64,000 nt of DNA from Undaria pinnatifida (GCA_012845835.1 JABAKD010000029.1:12477892-12541891); one strand, 5' to 3'. Numbered from the stretch's first letter, positions 43,968 through 56,735 are shown. Program-made: numbers and translations. Notes: generated by a model not told the origin, from the sequence alone.

Positions 43968-45419
43968 TTATTTAAAATGGAACTTCGGCGAACATGCAGC
44001 AAAATCTTCCGCGAAGGCCGGTGACAGTGGTAAGTCGGAGGCATCGGCACAAGCCTGCTCCCGTTGCCGCGTAGCCCCTGCTACTCTCGTACTAGTTGTA
44101 GGCCCAATATAGTATCGTGCCATGCTCTCCGTCTTCCAGCCGCCCATTTGCATGATCTCATCCACTGGGGTTCCTGCTAGCGACTTACTCAGGGAACCGC
44201 CTGAGCGAAATGAATGCATTGTAAACTTGCGGGGCAGCCCGGCCGCTCGCAAGTGCCCCTGCAGCGCTGTGACCATGCGCGGCGCAGTCAGCACGACGTC
44301 TCCCCGACCCCCACCTGGCAAAACTACCTTTGGCGAGGTCCCAGTCGATATTATACGCTGCCAAAATGTATTCCGTGACTCCCCGAAACGCGCAAATTTG
44401 AGGGCATTCGTTGTCCACCAACACCACGACTGCCTCGCTAGACTTTCTCAACGTCTTTCCAAATTGAAAGTTAATGATCAGTCCCCTAGACTGAGGAAGG
44501 CGCAGAACCTGTGATCCTTTAGTGAAGGACAGGTCGTGCCCCGCCTCATAGAAGAAAATGCTAGAGAATATAAGGCGATGTCCCTAGTGATAGCTATCCG
44601 CTGAGCCAAAGACTTCACGAGCTACGCCCGTGATCGCATGTCTTCCAGTAACTCGGCCAACACGTGCGCTAACATGGGGTTCGCTTGGTTGACCGGGACT
44701 CCTACCCGCTTCTGCTCTACACTAACGTACGAGAGGGAGGCGTCGACCAGCTGACTCGAGCAAGGGCTACCGAGCTTCCCAACCAGGTCCCAATCCTCCC
44801 CCCTGCCGAGCTGCTCCCGGTTGGCCATTTTCAACATAGATACGTTACCTTTGTCGAGGCAATTGGCCGCATATCGTTGTGCGCAGTTCGTAGCACCTGG
44901 GCAGTCGTCGGCGGTGTTGGAGCCAACGTTGAAGCATTACACGTCGTGCACCCAAGTGGTACCCTTCCCGTGTGAGTCGAGGTAGCAACACCAAGCAAAC
45001 ACATCGTGGTCGGTCCCAGATTCCCACCCGCGAAGCCCAGCCGAATAGGCGCGGAAGAATGCATCGAAATCACCGGCTACCTTGCACTTCCGTTGTTGCG
45101 CGGGCTGTTCCGACATACCTGCTAGCATCGCGTCGCGACGGGCCCGCAGTTTAGCCAGATCAATCTGGACTGGTGGTACCCTCGGATCCCGCGCGACCGG
45201 TGGTCCACGGTACGGAGGTGTGCCGCAGTGCCAACAAAAGTTAAACTGCAGCACGTTCGACAAGTAACACTTGGTGCAGAGCTTTTGCCGCATGAAGCTC
45301 CCGACTCGGCTAGATGCCCGTGAGAACGGCCTCCCCCCCCCAAGATGTCGTGAGGCACTCTGCACAAACCAGTACCGACACCCAACAGACAACCAAAACG
45401 CAGAAATAGAAATTAACAT
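43968..45419 (-). pseudogene. tyrosine recombinase ORF of a DIRS-type element, broken
   Basis: N-terminal RanBP2-like zinc finger (CTKC, ten residues, CWHC), a helical DNA-binding core, and the C-terminal recombinase signature HSFRSGG ... GGWKTE ... ARYYIG with the catalytic His, Arg and Tyr. The ORF starts at 45419, its ATG touching the TAA of the upstream RT ORF (TAAATG). It is broken by a TAA at about 44937, a stop at 44622, and a frameshift between 44620 and 44515 that is reversed near 44325. In intact relatives this enzyme joins circular cDNA to the chromosome. Confidence 0.85.
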
Positions 45420-47640
45420 TTAGCCGCAGCGGAAATCCACCTTGTATGCTACCATTGGCCACCTAGGGTACCGCCACTTTTTGAGGGTGCCGTCCTGACT
45501 AGGCCACTGGAATACACCCTTTTGATCCCTCTTGGCTACAACCCGATATCGGACCGTGGCCTGTTTCGCCTGCGGAAACCAATACGCTTTTGTATCCAGG
45601 ACAAGAATCACCGCGTGCGCGTTGCACTCTGCCATATGCTGTAATATATGCCCGGCCATCCCCGGTGGTGGGAAGCAATACCCAAAGGCAGATTCTCCCG
45701 TGCCTGGAATTCTGGAGACATCTTGGGACAAAACGTCCACCCCGGACGAGCCTTCCCAATGAAATTGCGAGAAAAATGGTAATGTCCCCGCGTTACCGGG
45801 GACGCGTTGTGCGGACGCTGTGGAAGCCATCAGGTCCATATTAAACGGACCTAAGTCATCGCAGATAGCTCGAAAGGCTTCCGGCGTAAGACGAATTATG
45901 GAGTCGCGCGACGGCCTCGAAATAGCATCCGCGACGCCGTTATCCGCGGTAGGAACCCACTTGAGCGACAGCATACATCCGTACTCGACTTGTAGATCGA
46001 ACAGCTGTACCAAGAGGGCATGTGTCTCCCGGGTTTTCGCCCGACCCCGGTTGAACGCGCCCTCCACCGATTGGTTGTCCACATTGATCAACACTTGGGC
46101 CCGGCGCAAAGCCTCGGGACGCCGTGTACAGACCTGCCTGAGGAGATGGTATAGCGCATACATCTCCTTCTTATTGATGTGTTTGTTCAACCAATCGTGC
46201 GGAAACACCCCCCCGGCTTTGAAGGGGTCCCCGAATGACATAACGAATCCCCCCCATCCGACTGACGAGGCGTCCGAAGCTCCTTCGGTGAGAGCTGCCG
46301 TAAAGTAGCGTGCCCGCTGCCACGGTTCCTCGTGCGACGTAGATGCAAGGCCCTTCCATTGCCTGAGTTCACCGACGAGATCCCCCCTCGCCTCCGACGT
46401 CAAGTCGATCCGGCTCAGGCCGGACTTCTCTAAAGCTGCAAGTGTTGAGAACATGGCATGAGTCCATAACGATGCGGGCCGAATCGCGACGGTCATGCTC
46501 ATGTATTTTTCCGCTATTGGCTGCAGTGTTCGAAATGAGGTCCCTTCCCCATCCAGGGCCGCCGTCACAAGCTGCCGCAGCTTATCAAGTTTGTCTGGCG
46601 GTACTTGGAACGTGGCCGTGTCTGAGTCGCACAGCATTCCGAGGTACTGCTCTAACCGTGTAGGGCGTAGGTCACATCTCTTGACGGACAAGAAGCAACC
46701 GCCCATGAAGGAAACGAACATGGCTACGTGGGTTGCCTCCCCCGCCGCCGGCCATTGATCTCGCGCCGGCAAACCTTGCGTTGCAACGTGGTTGCTCAAC
46801 CAAGAATCGTCGAGGTAAGCGAGTGCCGGGATTGCCTTGGAGCAAATGAATGCCGCCTTGGCCTCACTCAAAGTATGATACACCCATGGGCTCTCTTTGA
46901 ACCCGAAAGGGAGAACACACCAGCAGTAATCGACCCCTCTGTGGGTGAAACCGGAGAGGGGCCACGACGACGGACGAAGTAAAATATGGTGGAAGGCGCT
47001 CAAATCATCGAGAGATGTCATATAACACCCTTATGTTGCGATGTTCGCCACCCGCACCACTGTGTTCATGGAGAAGGGAACCTGCTTGAAAACTTGTCCA
47101 GAGGTCGCGCGTCGTATATGAGGCGCAGTTTCGTCTCTTCCACTGACAGTGCCATGACTAAGCGCGGCCGTGAGGGACTTGTCGGGCTTCTCACGTCGGC
47201 CCACTTAACCACACACCCCCGGTCGATTATCGACTGCATCTCCATGTCCACGAACTCGGTGAATGGCAGCGGGATACGGTTGGCAAACACTGCCCCCGGG
47301 AACCGGTCAACGTTGTATGGACGCTCACTAGATGGCCCCTTGTGCGAGTCGAAAAGGAAATCGTACACGTCCACCCCGTCACGTAGGTACGAAACCAACG
47401 TATCGCGGAACGGATGGTCTTCTAGGATGACGTTCTCCCAGAAAGCCACGTGTTTACAGACGAAACCGGGCACGAAGTAGCGGCCGTTTTCTCCAGCATC
47501 CCATACCGGGGAGAGCCACGGCAAGCGGCATGCTCCGCTAGGGTCGGTGGCAAGGTCGGCCAGCCCAGGTGGCATGTCCGGGGCGGAGAATCGCGCTCCG
47601 GTGGCTGCCCACGAGGCCTCTGCTGCCGACACAGCGGGCG
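45420..47640 (-). pseudogene. DIRS-type RT-RNase H ORF, broken
   Basis: The upstream part 47632-47066 ends in KLRLIYDARPLDKF. A frameshift near 47093 and a TAA near 47026 separate it from the long frame 47021-45420 (533 codons). That frame has the RT palm motif YLDD (ALAYLDDSWLSNH), RNase H with a DNQSVEGAFNRG segment and ADAISR. It ends in the FPPPGMAGHIL domain typical of DIRS-like pol proteins. There is no integrase and no protease, as expected for a tyrosine-recombinase retrotransposon. Only two lesions mar the RT ORF, so the decay is moderate. Confidence 0.88.
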
Positions 47641-48675
47641 GCGGAGGTAAGCAGGATCGAACCTGCCGATGGCGGTGGTGGAGGCCTTCGAACTACGCAT
47701 CGGCCACGACCTATTGCACAGTGAGGCAGAGGATCGGACGTGTGCGTACCGTGTGGAACAAGGGCAGCGGGGGAGGAGGACATCAGGCCTGCTCCGACAC
47801 GAGCAGACCCGTTCCGAGCAGGGCTATGCCCCTCTTACTACCTGCTACCCAGCGCATTGCGACATCGGTGCATGGACGTGGGAGCCCCTTGACGGCGGCA
47901 ATAGGAGGGGCGAGCTAGCCGTATTGCACGGACCTAGGCTCACCGCGCCTGGAAGTTCAGTCAACTATACACAGCAAGGATAAATTGTAGCCGTGTGCTG
48001 TAAGCAAACGTCGAAGCGATGCTGCGTCCAGGGGCCCGCCGAGAAAACCTGACGGGTACAAAGACAACTGCAACGCGACTCCGGTCGCATCCTAAGAATA
48101 CTTTGCGTTGGAGTTCTCGTGTAAGCTAGCAAAAGGATGCGAAGAGTCGCTTGAGTGTCTCTGATATTCGGAAATAAATAAATAAATAAAATAGAACAAA
48201 TAAATATATATATATATATATATAAGTAAGTACGTACATACGAATCTGGTACATACCTAAATCAATCAAGTAGAATGCACGAGGCCTCTTGGCGAGCCAA
48301 GTGTCACGCAAGCGTCACCCGGGAAGGGCACAATGAGTTAACGTGACATACCCGGTGTCTTGGAACCAGGGGCCGAAGGGATTCCTCGATAACCCGAGGA
48401 TCGTCGTGTACCGTGCGTGCATATCGTAAATGCATAGGTAATCGTGGCACTGTCATTGAGCTTCAGTAGCCGAGGGGATTCCTCGCTGCCACCCGACACG
48501 TGATCTGCCGCATGTGTATATATATGTATTAACTGTGTACCCGGCAGCGCCTGGAACCCTTAACATGAGTGTACTCGCCAAACTGCAGCGCTGTATGTAT
48601 GCCGCTGGCAGCTCCAGGCGGTATGGAGTAACATTCAAATAAATGAATGAATAAATAAGTTTATACTTTACATAA
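47641..48675. other. DIRS 5' flank and simple repeats
   Basis: 47641-48000 may be the element's 5' leader. No Gag is recognised. An AAAT run (48171-48190) and a TA run (48206-48224) follow. From about 48440 a degenerate partial satellite unit leads into the array at 48676. Confidence 0.45.
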
Positions 48676-50300
48676 ACCTCGTGCGGTAGAGGCAATCTCG
48701 TTGAAACAGACCGCCGAAACAGCAGCGCTGCATACAGGAGGCAAAGTCAGAACAACCAGTCACGCTGGAGGGTATCCCCGGCGACGCTGGAGTCCTGCGA
48801 ACTCGAGAATATCGTGTGGCACGGGAAACGCCTGTAGCACTTGTCCTCAACATACTCACCAACCAGCCGCGCTGTATACCGCTAGCAGCTCCAGACGGTA
48901 TAAAGTGATATTCAAAATTTATTTATTTTGTTCAATAAATATCGTGCGGCGGAGGCAGGCTCATCGTAAACCAACCGCTGAAACAGCAGAGCTGCATATA
49001 GCTGCCCACGCCAGAAGACCAGCCACGCTGGAGGGTATCCCCGGCGACGCCGGAGATGCCTGTAAAACTCGAGAATGTCGTGAGGCACGGGCAACATCTG
49101 TATCACTTGTCCTCAACGTACTCGCCAAACAGCAGCGCTGTATACCGCTGGCAGCTCCAGACGGTGTAACGTAATATCCAAAATAAGTAAATAATTTTGA
49201 AATTTTGAAATATATATCGTGCGACAGAGGCAGAGGCAGGCTTGTCCTAGGCCAACAGCCGAGGCAGCAGCGCTGCATATAGCTGGCAACGCCAGAAAGC
49301 CTTGCCACGTGGGAGGGTATCTCGGCGACGCTGGAGATACCTGCGAAACTCGAGAATATCGTGCGGCACGGACAACGCCTGTATGTAGCCCTTATCCTCA
49401 GCGTACTCACCAAACAGCAGCCCTGTATACCGCTAGCAGCTCCAGACGGTATAAAGTGATATTCATTTTTTTTTTTTTAGTTCAATAAATACCGTGCGGC
49501 GGAGGCAACCCCGTCGTAACCCAACCGCCGAAACAGCAGCGCTGCATATAGCTGCCCATGCCAGAAGACCAGCCCCGCTGGAGGGTATACCCGGCGACGC
49601 CGGAGATTCCTGTAAAACTCGAGAATGTCGTGAGGCACGGGCAACATCTGCAACACTTGTCCTCAACGTACTCGCCAAACAGCAGCGCTGGATACCACTG
49701 GCAGCTCCAGACGGTATAACGTAATATTCGAAACATATGAATAATTTTGAAATTTTAAAGTATATATCGTGCGACAGAGGCAGAGGCAGGCTTGTCGTAA
49801 GCCAACCACCGAGGCAGCAGCGCTGCATATAGCTGGCAACGCCAGAAAGCCTTGCCACGTGGGAGGGTATCTCGGCGACGCTGGAGATACCTGCGAAACT
49901 CGAGAATATCGTGCGGCACGGGCAACGCCTGTATGTAGCCCTTATCCTCAGCGTACTCACTAAACAGCAGCGCTGTATACCACTAGTAGCTCCAGACGGT
50001 ATCAAGTAATATTAAAATATAATAAATTTACCTTTGAAATAAATAGTCCAGAATATCGTACGGCGGAGGCAACCTCGTCGTAACCCAACCGCTGAAACAG
50101 CAGCGCTGCCTGTAGGTGGCAACGCCAGAAGACCAGCCACGCTGGAGGGTATCCCCGGCAACGCCGGAGATGCCTGCGAAACTCGACAATGTCGTGCGGC
50201 GCAGGCACACCTGTAACCCTTATCCTCAATGTATTCGCCAAATGGCAGCTCTGTATACCTCTAGCAGCTCCAAACGGTATCAATGAATGTTCAAAATGAA
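48676..50300. repeat. satellite array, unit about 275 bp, with dimeric order
   Basis: Six units start at the CGTGCGGCGGAGGC or CGTGCGACAGAGGC motif near 48678, 48942, 49215, 49491, 49765 and 50054. Each contains GCAGCGCTGCATATAGCTG, CGCTGGAGGGTAT, ACTCGAGAATRTCGTG and CAGCTCCAGACGGTAT. Units 3 and 5 are nearly identical, and units 2 and 4 resemble each other, giving a higher-order period of about 550 bp. Long open frames on the minus strand (for example 49463-50005) follow from the repeat and are not taken as genes. Confidence 0.9.
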
Positions 50301-50305
50301 TCACC

Positions 50306-51559
50306 ATGTATATCAAGCGCTCAGAGACGGCCCCACGTGGTAGCCTGAGTGACCCGAGAAATTTGGGTGGTTGGCGGCAACTTACGCAAGTAGGCTTGTC
50401 TGAACACGTCGGCTCTCAGGAGATTTCGACCCACCCGGGTATGCTTTATTATACCCACCTTGAAATTTGTTCGAGTCCCTTACGGATTTACTATCGTGAC
50501 GTATGAAGAGTGGTTTTATATGTTATTCAAATTGAAATGCTACAAAGGCTGAAAAAGCATTCAAATTGTGAGATGTTTCGAAACTAGTAGATAAAAACAA
50601 TAAAGGCAAGTAACCCAAAGGGGGGCGCGGGAATACCCGCTTCCAACCCCCCCCCTTCCCCCCCCCCCCCTCCCCCCGGTCCCTCCCCCTGCCCTTTTGG
50701 CCCCCTTTGTCCACCTCTCCCCCTTGGTCCCCTCCTCGCCTTTCCCTTTTCCCCCTCCCTACTAAACAGAAATATGCCACATGCGTCCACACACAAGAAG
50801 TATAGTACAATGCTGCGACCTTGTATACCCTCACCACAAACTCACTTAAACCCCCCCTTCCCCCACCTTAGGTTAAAAAGATGTTATCAAACTTTACACT
50901 GCTACGAAAGGCTAATGTAGCCGTTTAATTGGTACGAAATTCGGAACCAGTAGATAGACAAGAGACAAAGCACCAGATTTACCCCCCCGCGCCCCTCCCT
51001 CCCTTCTTAGCCGATTAAACATAACTATGCCACAGGTTTAAACTCCTTTTCTCCGCCCCACTTCATGCCACAGGTTTAAACACATGAAAGTTATAATATA
51101 ATACTGCAATATCTGTTGTGTTAAACCTGCCACTACTTCGTCCAGACCAAAGTATTCAATAAGCAGACTAATCACATATACAAAACCTTCTTGTAAACTT
51201 GTTTTTCAAGGCTTCAACCTTAGCCTCGCGAAGTGTTTCTATTCAACCCACACAGTCTAGAATAATAATGAATACACCCATAGTCAAACTATGAACAGTA
51301 ACGGTATTATAAGTGCATTATGATACCACTACAACCCATAGTTGTCAAGGTTGGTTGTTGCATGTTTATCTCCAGGGATAAATATGCATTTAACCATACT
51401 TGACGAAAGCCGCGAGGGGGGACGTTGAAATTCCCAAACGTCCCTCGCAACTTTTTTAGCCCTCAGAAGCAGTTTTCTCGGCGTATATCAAAACGTTTTG
51501 TGGATATGTACAACAGCCCCCCCTCCCCCCCCCCAACCACTGCAAACTAATATGTATTT
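50306..51559. other. non-coding DNA with C-rich tracts and a diverged duplication
   Basis: Poly-C stretches lie at 50648-50690, 50848-50865 and 50980-51000. A segment with ACTAGTAGATA, a C-rich core, TTAAACAKAAMTATGCCACA and TATAATRCTGC recurs at about 50570-50830 and 50940-51120. No gene is seen. Confidence 0.5.
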
Positions 51560-52205
51560 GAAAACAGCACTCTGAAACAACACGATAACGAAGTCTAGAA
51601 CATCACCCAAAACATACCTCGTACACGTATAGCAACCACCACGCGAACACAAATACGTGTTCAAAAACACCACCCTGAAACAACACGATAACGAAGCCTT
51701 GAACATCAACCCGAAAATAGCCGTGTAACAACATCCACGCGGACACAAATAATATGTATTTGAGAACACCATTCTGAAACAACACGATTACGAAGTGTAG
51801 AACATCACCCAAAACATACACGTATAGCCACAACCACGTAAACACAAAATAATACGTGTTCAAAAACAACACTCTGAAACAACACGATAACGAAGCCTTG
51901 AACATCAACCCGAAAATAGCCGTGTAACAACATCCACGCGGACACAAATAATATGTATTTGAGAACACCATTCTGAAACAACACGATAACGAAATGTAGA
52001 ACATCACCCAAAACATACACGTATAGCCACAACCACGTAAACACAAAATAATACGTGTTCAAAAACAACACTCTGAAACAACACGATAACGAAGCCTAGA
52101 ACATCAACTAAAACAACCACGCGGACACAAAATAATACGTATTTGAAAACACCACTCTGAAACAACAGGATAACGAAGTCTACAACGTCAACCAAGAATG
52201 CCCAC
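51560..52205. repeat. satellite array, unit about 100 bp, dimeric
   Basis: Seven units carry CTGAAACAACACGATAACGAA at spacings of about 100 bp. Two variants alternate: one with ACATCACCCAAAACATACACG, the other with ACATCAACCCGAAAATAGCCG. Dimers of about 200 bp therefore repeat almost exactly (51770-51970 versus 51970-52080 onwards). Minus-strand frames are open through several units and would encode hydrophobic FVIVLFQ-containing repeats. I treat these as by-products. Confidence 0.9.
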
Positions 52206-52757
52206 ACACTACATATACACGTCTACATACGAAACCCAGTCAAAAGATAGAACAGATGTACCCTGGACACTAAAATTGGGATCCCTACGACTCGGAAACA
52301 TCGCATAGTCTACACATAGTCTTTGCACACACCTAAAATACGTCAAAACTGTTCGTTGCCAAATAACAGGTTCATCAAGAACGAAAGAACAAACAGAACA
52401 AGAGACAAGGTAATCGTAGCAGCGCCCATCATTATAGCATTCGCCCACCACATCACCTCCTTTGCAATTGGTTTTGGGCATCAGCGAACTGGGTCCAACG
52501 CATGCCCGTAGTGTTTTAGGTGGAGTGAGGAGCGGTAGTAAAAATGAAGTGCGCTGCTCGATAACCTGTTCCTGACCGTCGGTATACTGAACAATCTTTG
52601 AGCCGCGTCTCCTCTGTATCAGGTGTGTGCGGAATTTTATTTGTCGTTTTCAAGCAAGCGGTTGCGTTGACATGTACTACCTGGCTTGATGTAAAGGAAA
52701 GGAACACCACTCAGGGATCATCTACTACACGCTAGGGCATGTTTTCATGAGCACCAC
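52206..52757. other. no gene seen
   Basis: Short frames only, with no repeat structure or motif that stands out. Confidence 0.4.
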
Positions 52758-53470
52758 TAACAATAGCACCAGACATGGACGCGACATCTACAGGACCACA
52801 ACATCTTCGACGACAGTGGGGAGAAAACAGGGCGTATAATCGTACACTAAATAATAACAATGTGAAAAAAAAGTACAGAGTGTTATGTTTACACTGCGGT
52901 AGACCACACTACCAACCTATTACGCAGGGTATTTCGTGCCTCCGGCCGTTTGCATGATCGCCTGACAACCTCTACCAAACGAAGTAGCATATGCATAACA
53001 AAGTAAAGTCACCCTCGCGTTCAATAGTGGTGACATCGCATGCCCACGTCACCTCGTTTGTTGTATTTGTAAGATGTATCTCTGTCTTGGATTTTGTGAC
53101 CTCAGAGCCCCACATCGAGGCACGGCAAAAATCATAGGCTTAAAATCGCATATGTGAGACAATAGTAATGTGAAAAGGAGATACAGACAGATATGCTAAA
53201 ATTGTGGTAAACCGCGCTACCAACTTATTACTTAAGGTGTTCCGTACATACCGTCTGCATGATCGCCTTCCAACCTATGCCAAGCGAAGTATGACTAACG
53301 AAGTAACGTAATTGAGCGCGTGTACACTAAGCGTTCCTTTCAACACACTGATGATTCGCATCTCTCCCTGTCGTTCTCAATGGCGATGACAATGCATGAC
53401 CACATCACCTCGCCTGTTGTATTTGGCAATATGCATCTCTTTCTTATAATTAGCGATGTCAGAAAATAAT
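52758..53470 (+). repeat. diverged tandem duplication of about 310 bp
   Basis: AATGTGAAAA...TACAGA at 52858 recurs at 53168. GTTGTATTTG and ATGCATCTCT-like ends recur near 53070 and 53430. The first copy encodes a 60-codon frame (52775-52957) with a CLHCGRPHY pair. The second copy keeps the bases (AATTGTGGTAAACCGCGCTACC), but the frame has a stop. Probably a remnant of something coding, not identified. Confidence 0.6.
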
Positions 53471-53639
53471 GGTATTTACATGATTGTACCTATCGATTGA
53501 AATATTCTATCTTTCGATCCATGTGCAATAACAAATTATGAAGCTTTTAACACGTTGTTTACTACACCTAGGAACTGGGTTGCATACTACATGTAACATC
53601 AAGCCTTCTAGAAAAGTAAACATTACCAGGCGGGTGATA

Positions 53640-54990
53640 CAAAGGGGTGTCTTGTTGCTGCAACCGTCGGATTCGTCCCCTTCAAGGGTTTATAGTTTCC
53701 ACCCACATATTGAAATACTCGCCCCCCCCCCCCCCCCCGATCCCTCTTGTTCAAACGTCCTACCTGAAATCAAAATCTGCCAGAGTAGTAAACACTTCCA
53801 GCCAGCTGATATCATCTCATTATCTATCTAGCCATCCATGCCGTAGCTCCAACTCATCTCCGCCCCGCCCCCCCCCCCCCCCCCCCCCCTCCCCTTTGTT
53901 CCCCGCCCAGTTCGTTCAAATGCCCCACTTACAATCAAAATCGGCCAGAGTAATAAACACTTCTAAGCAATTGATATCACGTCATTATCTTTCTAGCCAT
54001 CCATGACGTAGCTTTCATTAATCCCCCCTCCCCCCCTCCTTCCCCACACCCCGTACGATCGCCTAGACCCAGCACCGCGCGTATAGCAAGCCCCTACATA
54101 TATGATTAATACGCGCGATCGGAGGATTATACACAATGTTGAGAACATCAGTGTCGACCAAATCCGTGATTTTAATATTATATGTGACCTAAACTTCTTC
54201 AAAACCCCTCCTCCCCCCCCCCCCTTCTTTTTGTTTTTGTTTTTGTTTTTGTTTTTTGTTTTTTTTTCCTCGCTTTCTCTTGCTTAAACTCGCCACCTAC
54301 TATCGAAATCCGCCAGAGTAATAAACACTTCCACGCCCTGGATATCGCCTCGTTATCGTTTCAGAGCCGTCCAACGTGCCGCTGCTGCAATTCCAACCCA
54401 CCCCCGCCCCCAACGCCCCCTCCTTCCCCACCACCCGCACCATCGCCTAGACCTAGCACCACGCGTATAGCCAACCCCTACATCTATGCGACCTAAAGCC
54501 CTCCCCCCCCGCCCCCGGCCCCCCCCGCCACATTCCCCCCTCCTCCCCCACAAGAAGGATTTATAGTTTCCACGCACAAATTGACCTGTCCCACCCGTCC
54601 CCTCCCCCCCCCTCCCCCCCTCCCGCCCCCTTTTGATCAAAATCAGGCCCCCACGTCCTTAATAACTCCGCCCTCCCCTCACCGGATATTCGACTTACAG
54701 GATTCACTTGACAAACTGATGCATTTCCTTCCACAGCTGTCAGATTTTGTCCCCCTCAGAAACGGGTTTTATAGTTTCCGCGCACAGACTGCCTAACATC
54801 ACCCTGTTGACCCTGATAGCTACACTGTAGTTGCAAGGGGAGTCGCCGACCTATATCCTTAATGAGGACACGCAACCCGTAATACGCGCGATCGGAGTAT
54901 CAAACACAGCTTGCAAAGATAAGTTTCGACAAAATATTCGATCTCACAGCTGGAGTGTATTTTAATTTTTATAATATATAACTATTGTCG
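53640..54990 (+). repeat. C-rich repeat element, copy 3 (multi-unit)
   Basis: Subunits with GCCAGAGTARTAAACACTTC and TCATTATCTTTCTAGCCATC occur near 53770, 53945 and 54310, each separated by long poly-C. A full-length unit follows (about 54460-54990) matching 10785-11345 and 16590-17135. Poly-C tracts reach about 18 bases at 53872-53889. A TTTTTG run lies at 54228-54268. Confidence 0.78.
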
Positions 54991-55075
54991 TCCGTTTCAA
55001 AATGAATAACAATATTTAATCTTCATAAATATCGTGCGACCCGGGCCACGTCCATATTATGTACCTAGGCAAGGG

Positions 55076-55568
55076 TGTGAAGTAGGTTGGTACGTGTGGC
55101 GCCCCGGTGGCGGTGTGGGTGGAGGAGAAAGGTGGCGTAATAGCCGGTGATCGGTAAACTACAAACTACTAAGGCGGGTGTGATAACCCGATTTACGTGT
55201 GTGGTGAAGCGTGATAGCTCAGGTGTGATAACCCGGAAATGGAACTCGGTGCTGTGGCGTGATAGCCGGGATGTAAATACACAGGCGTGGTAGCCGTGCA
55301 GTGGTGAAGGCGTGATAGCCCTTGCAATATAGATGGGTCGTGGTAGCCCTTGGCGTGGTAGCCGTAGAAGAGACACAGAGAAGACACAAGGAGAGGCAAA
55401 TACAGAGTCGAAAAAGGAGTGATATTATTCGGGCACATAAAAACCCACAACACAAAATCCCGTTGTGGAGATCCATCCCACACATATACGAAACCCCCAA
55501 AATTCTCCGATCCATCTTTTCGACGGATTCTCGTTTGCAATCTGACAATGGAGTGAGTACGTCCAACA
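55076..55568 (-). repeat. A6 3' LTR
   Basis: 493 bp. Between 55133 and 55366 it holds about nine degenerate copies of GCGTGATAGCC or GTGATAACCC spaced 15-35 bp apart. Confidence 0.92.
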
Positions 55569-55860
55569 GCCCCCCTACTCGCAACATTGTCATGATTTAT
55601 CCAGACTAACCTTTTAAAACGTACATTCCCAGATACCAAAATACTGCAGAGTTTTTCTGTACTCGAGTCCAGAAAACAAAAAATGTTGCATTTGCAAAAA
55701 CACTCAAATCCGTTCTCATCACATCCATGACCATTAAAACTCAAACACTATTCAGTATTTTCCATGGATCAATTTGGATGCAAGTCCTTGAACCCTCATA
55801 AAGATACATCAGAAAACAAAAAAAAGATACATGTAAGAAATAGAAAATCAGAAATCAAGC

Positions 55861-56735
55861 ACTATCCGAGAGAGAAATCACGTCAAGTTCATCACTATCC
55901 CCTGGTGAAATTCAAACTCCCTCTCAGGTAACGCCTTGGTGAGGAAGTCAGCACGCTGGTACTGCGACGCTACGCGGATAATTTCGACCTCCGTCCTTTC
56001 TACCAGTTCCCTCGAAAAGTGATCCCTCGCGGCAATGTGCTTCGAGTTCGAGTTCGAAATCGGGTGCTTTGCGATTTGGATGGCACCCTAATTATCCTCA
56101 TACATGGCAATACATGGCATCCTTGCCTTCGGCAACATAAAACACCAAACCTGCCTCCAAAATAAAATATCCTTCCCCATGTCCGACATAGCCACATACT
56201 CCGCCTGAGTAGTCGAGAGAGTCACACACTTCTGCGTCTTGGAGTACCACGAAATAGGTCCCCCCTCACACATCACTACCCCCCCCGACACGCTTCTCCT
56301 GTCCGTACTGCGCTAAGCATAGTCGGCATCTGCGAACGAAATCAAACTAATCCCCGTCAACGTCCCCTTCTGAAAGGAAATCTCAAAATAACTCGTCCTC
56401 ATTGCATATCCTAGTATACTACGTACCGCTTTCCAGTGGATCAGCTTCGGCGCACTGTAATACTTTACTACTGCCCTCACTGAATTCGCGATATTCGGCC
56501 TGGTCAACAAGGCAATCCACAAAAGCGCACCGATCAACTCTCGGAAAGGAAACAGAAGATTCGGCTCGTCAACATCAAAATCCCAAAGCCTCCATGTTGT
56601 AAGAAATCGGGATAGCGTTGCCCCATTCCACACCATACTTCTCTCCCAATTCTTCCGTGTACGTCTGTTGCGAAATAGTCAACCTCCTTGCCTCCCTGTC
56701 TCTCTCGTAATAGCAACCCGATTACTACTTGAGCT
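55861..56735 (-). pseudogene. A6 RNase H and RT tail
   Basis: A minus-strand copia segment: end of RT, then FRELIGALLWIALLTRPNIA, LISFADADYA, SWYSKTQKCVTLSTTQAEYV and the C-terminal end near 55861. Two in-frame stops (TAG about 56313, TAA about 56088) and a frame change near 56650 break it. It abuts the gag ORF at about 56700, the internal deletion junction. Confidence 0.82.

Noticed and set aside
49463-50005. 180-codon minus-strand ORF in the 275-bp satellite
   Set aside because: It is produced by tandem repetition, spans unit boundaries and has no domain. Treated as satellite.
51603-52046. 147-codon hydrophobic minus-strand ORF
   Set aside because: Same reason: it spans several 100-bp satellite units.
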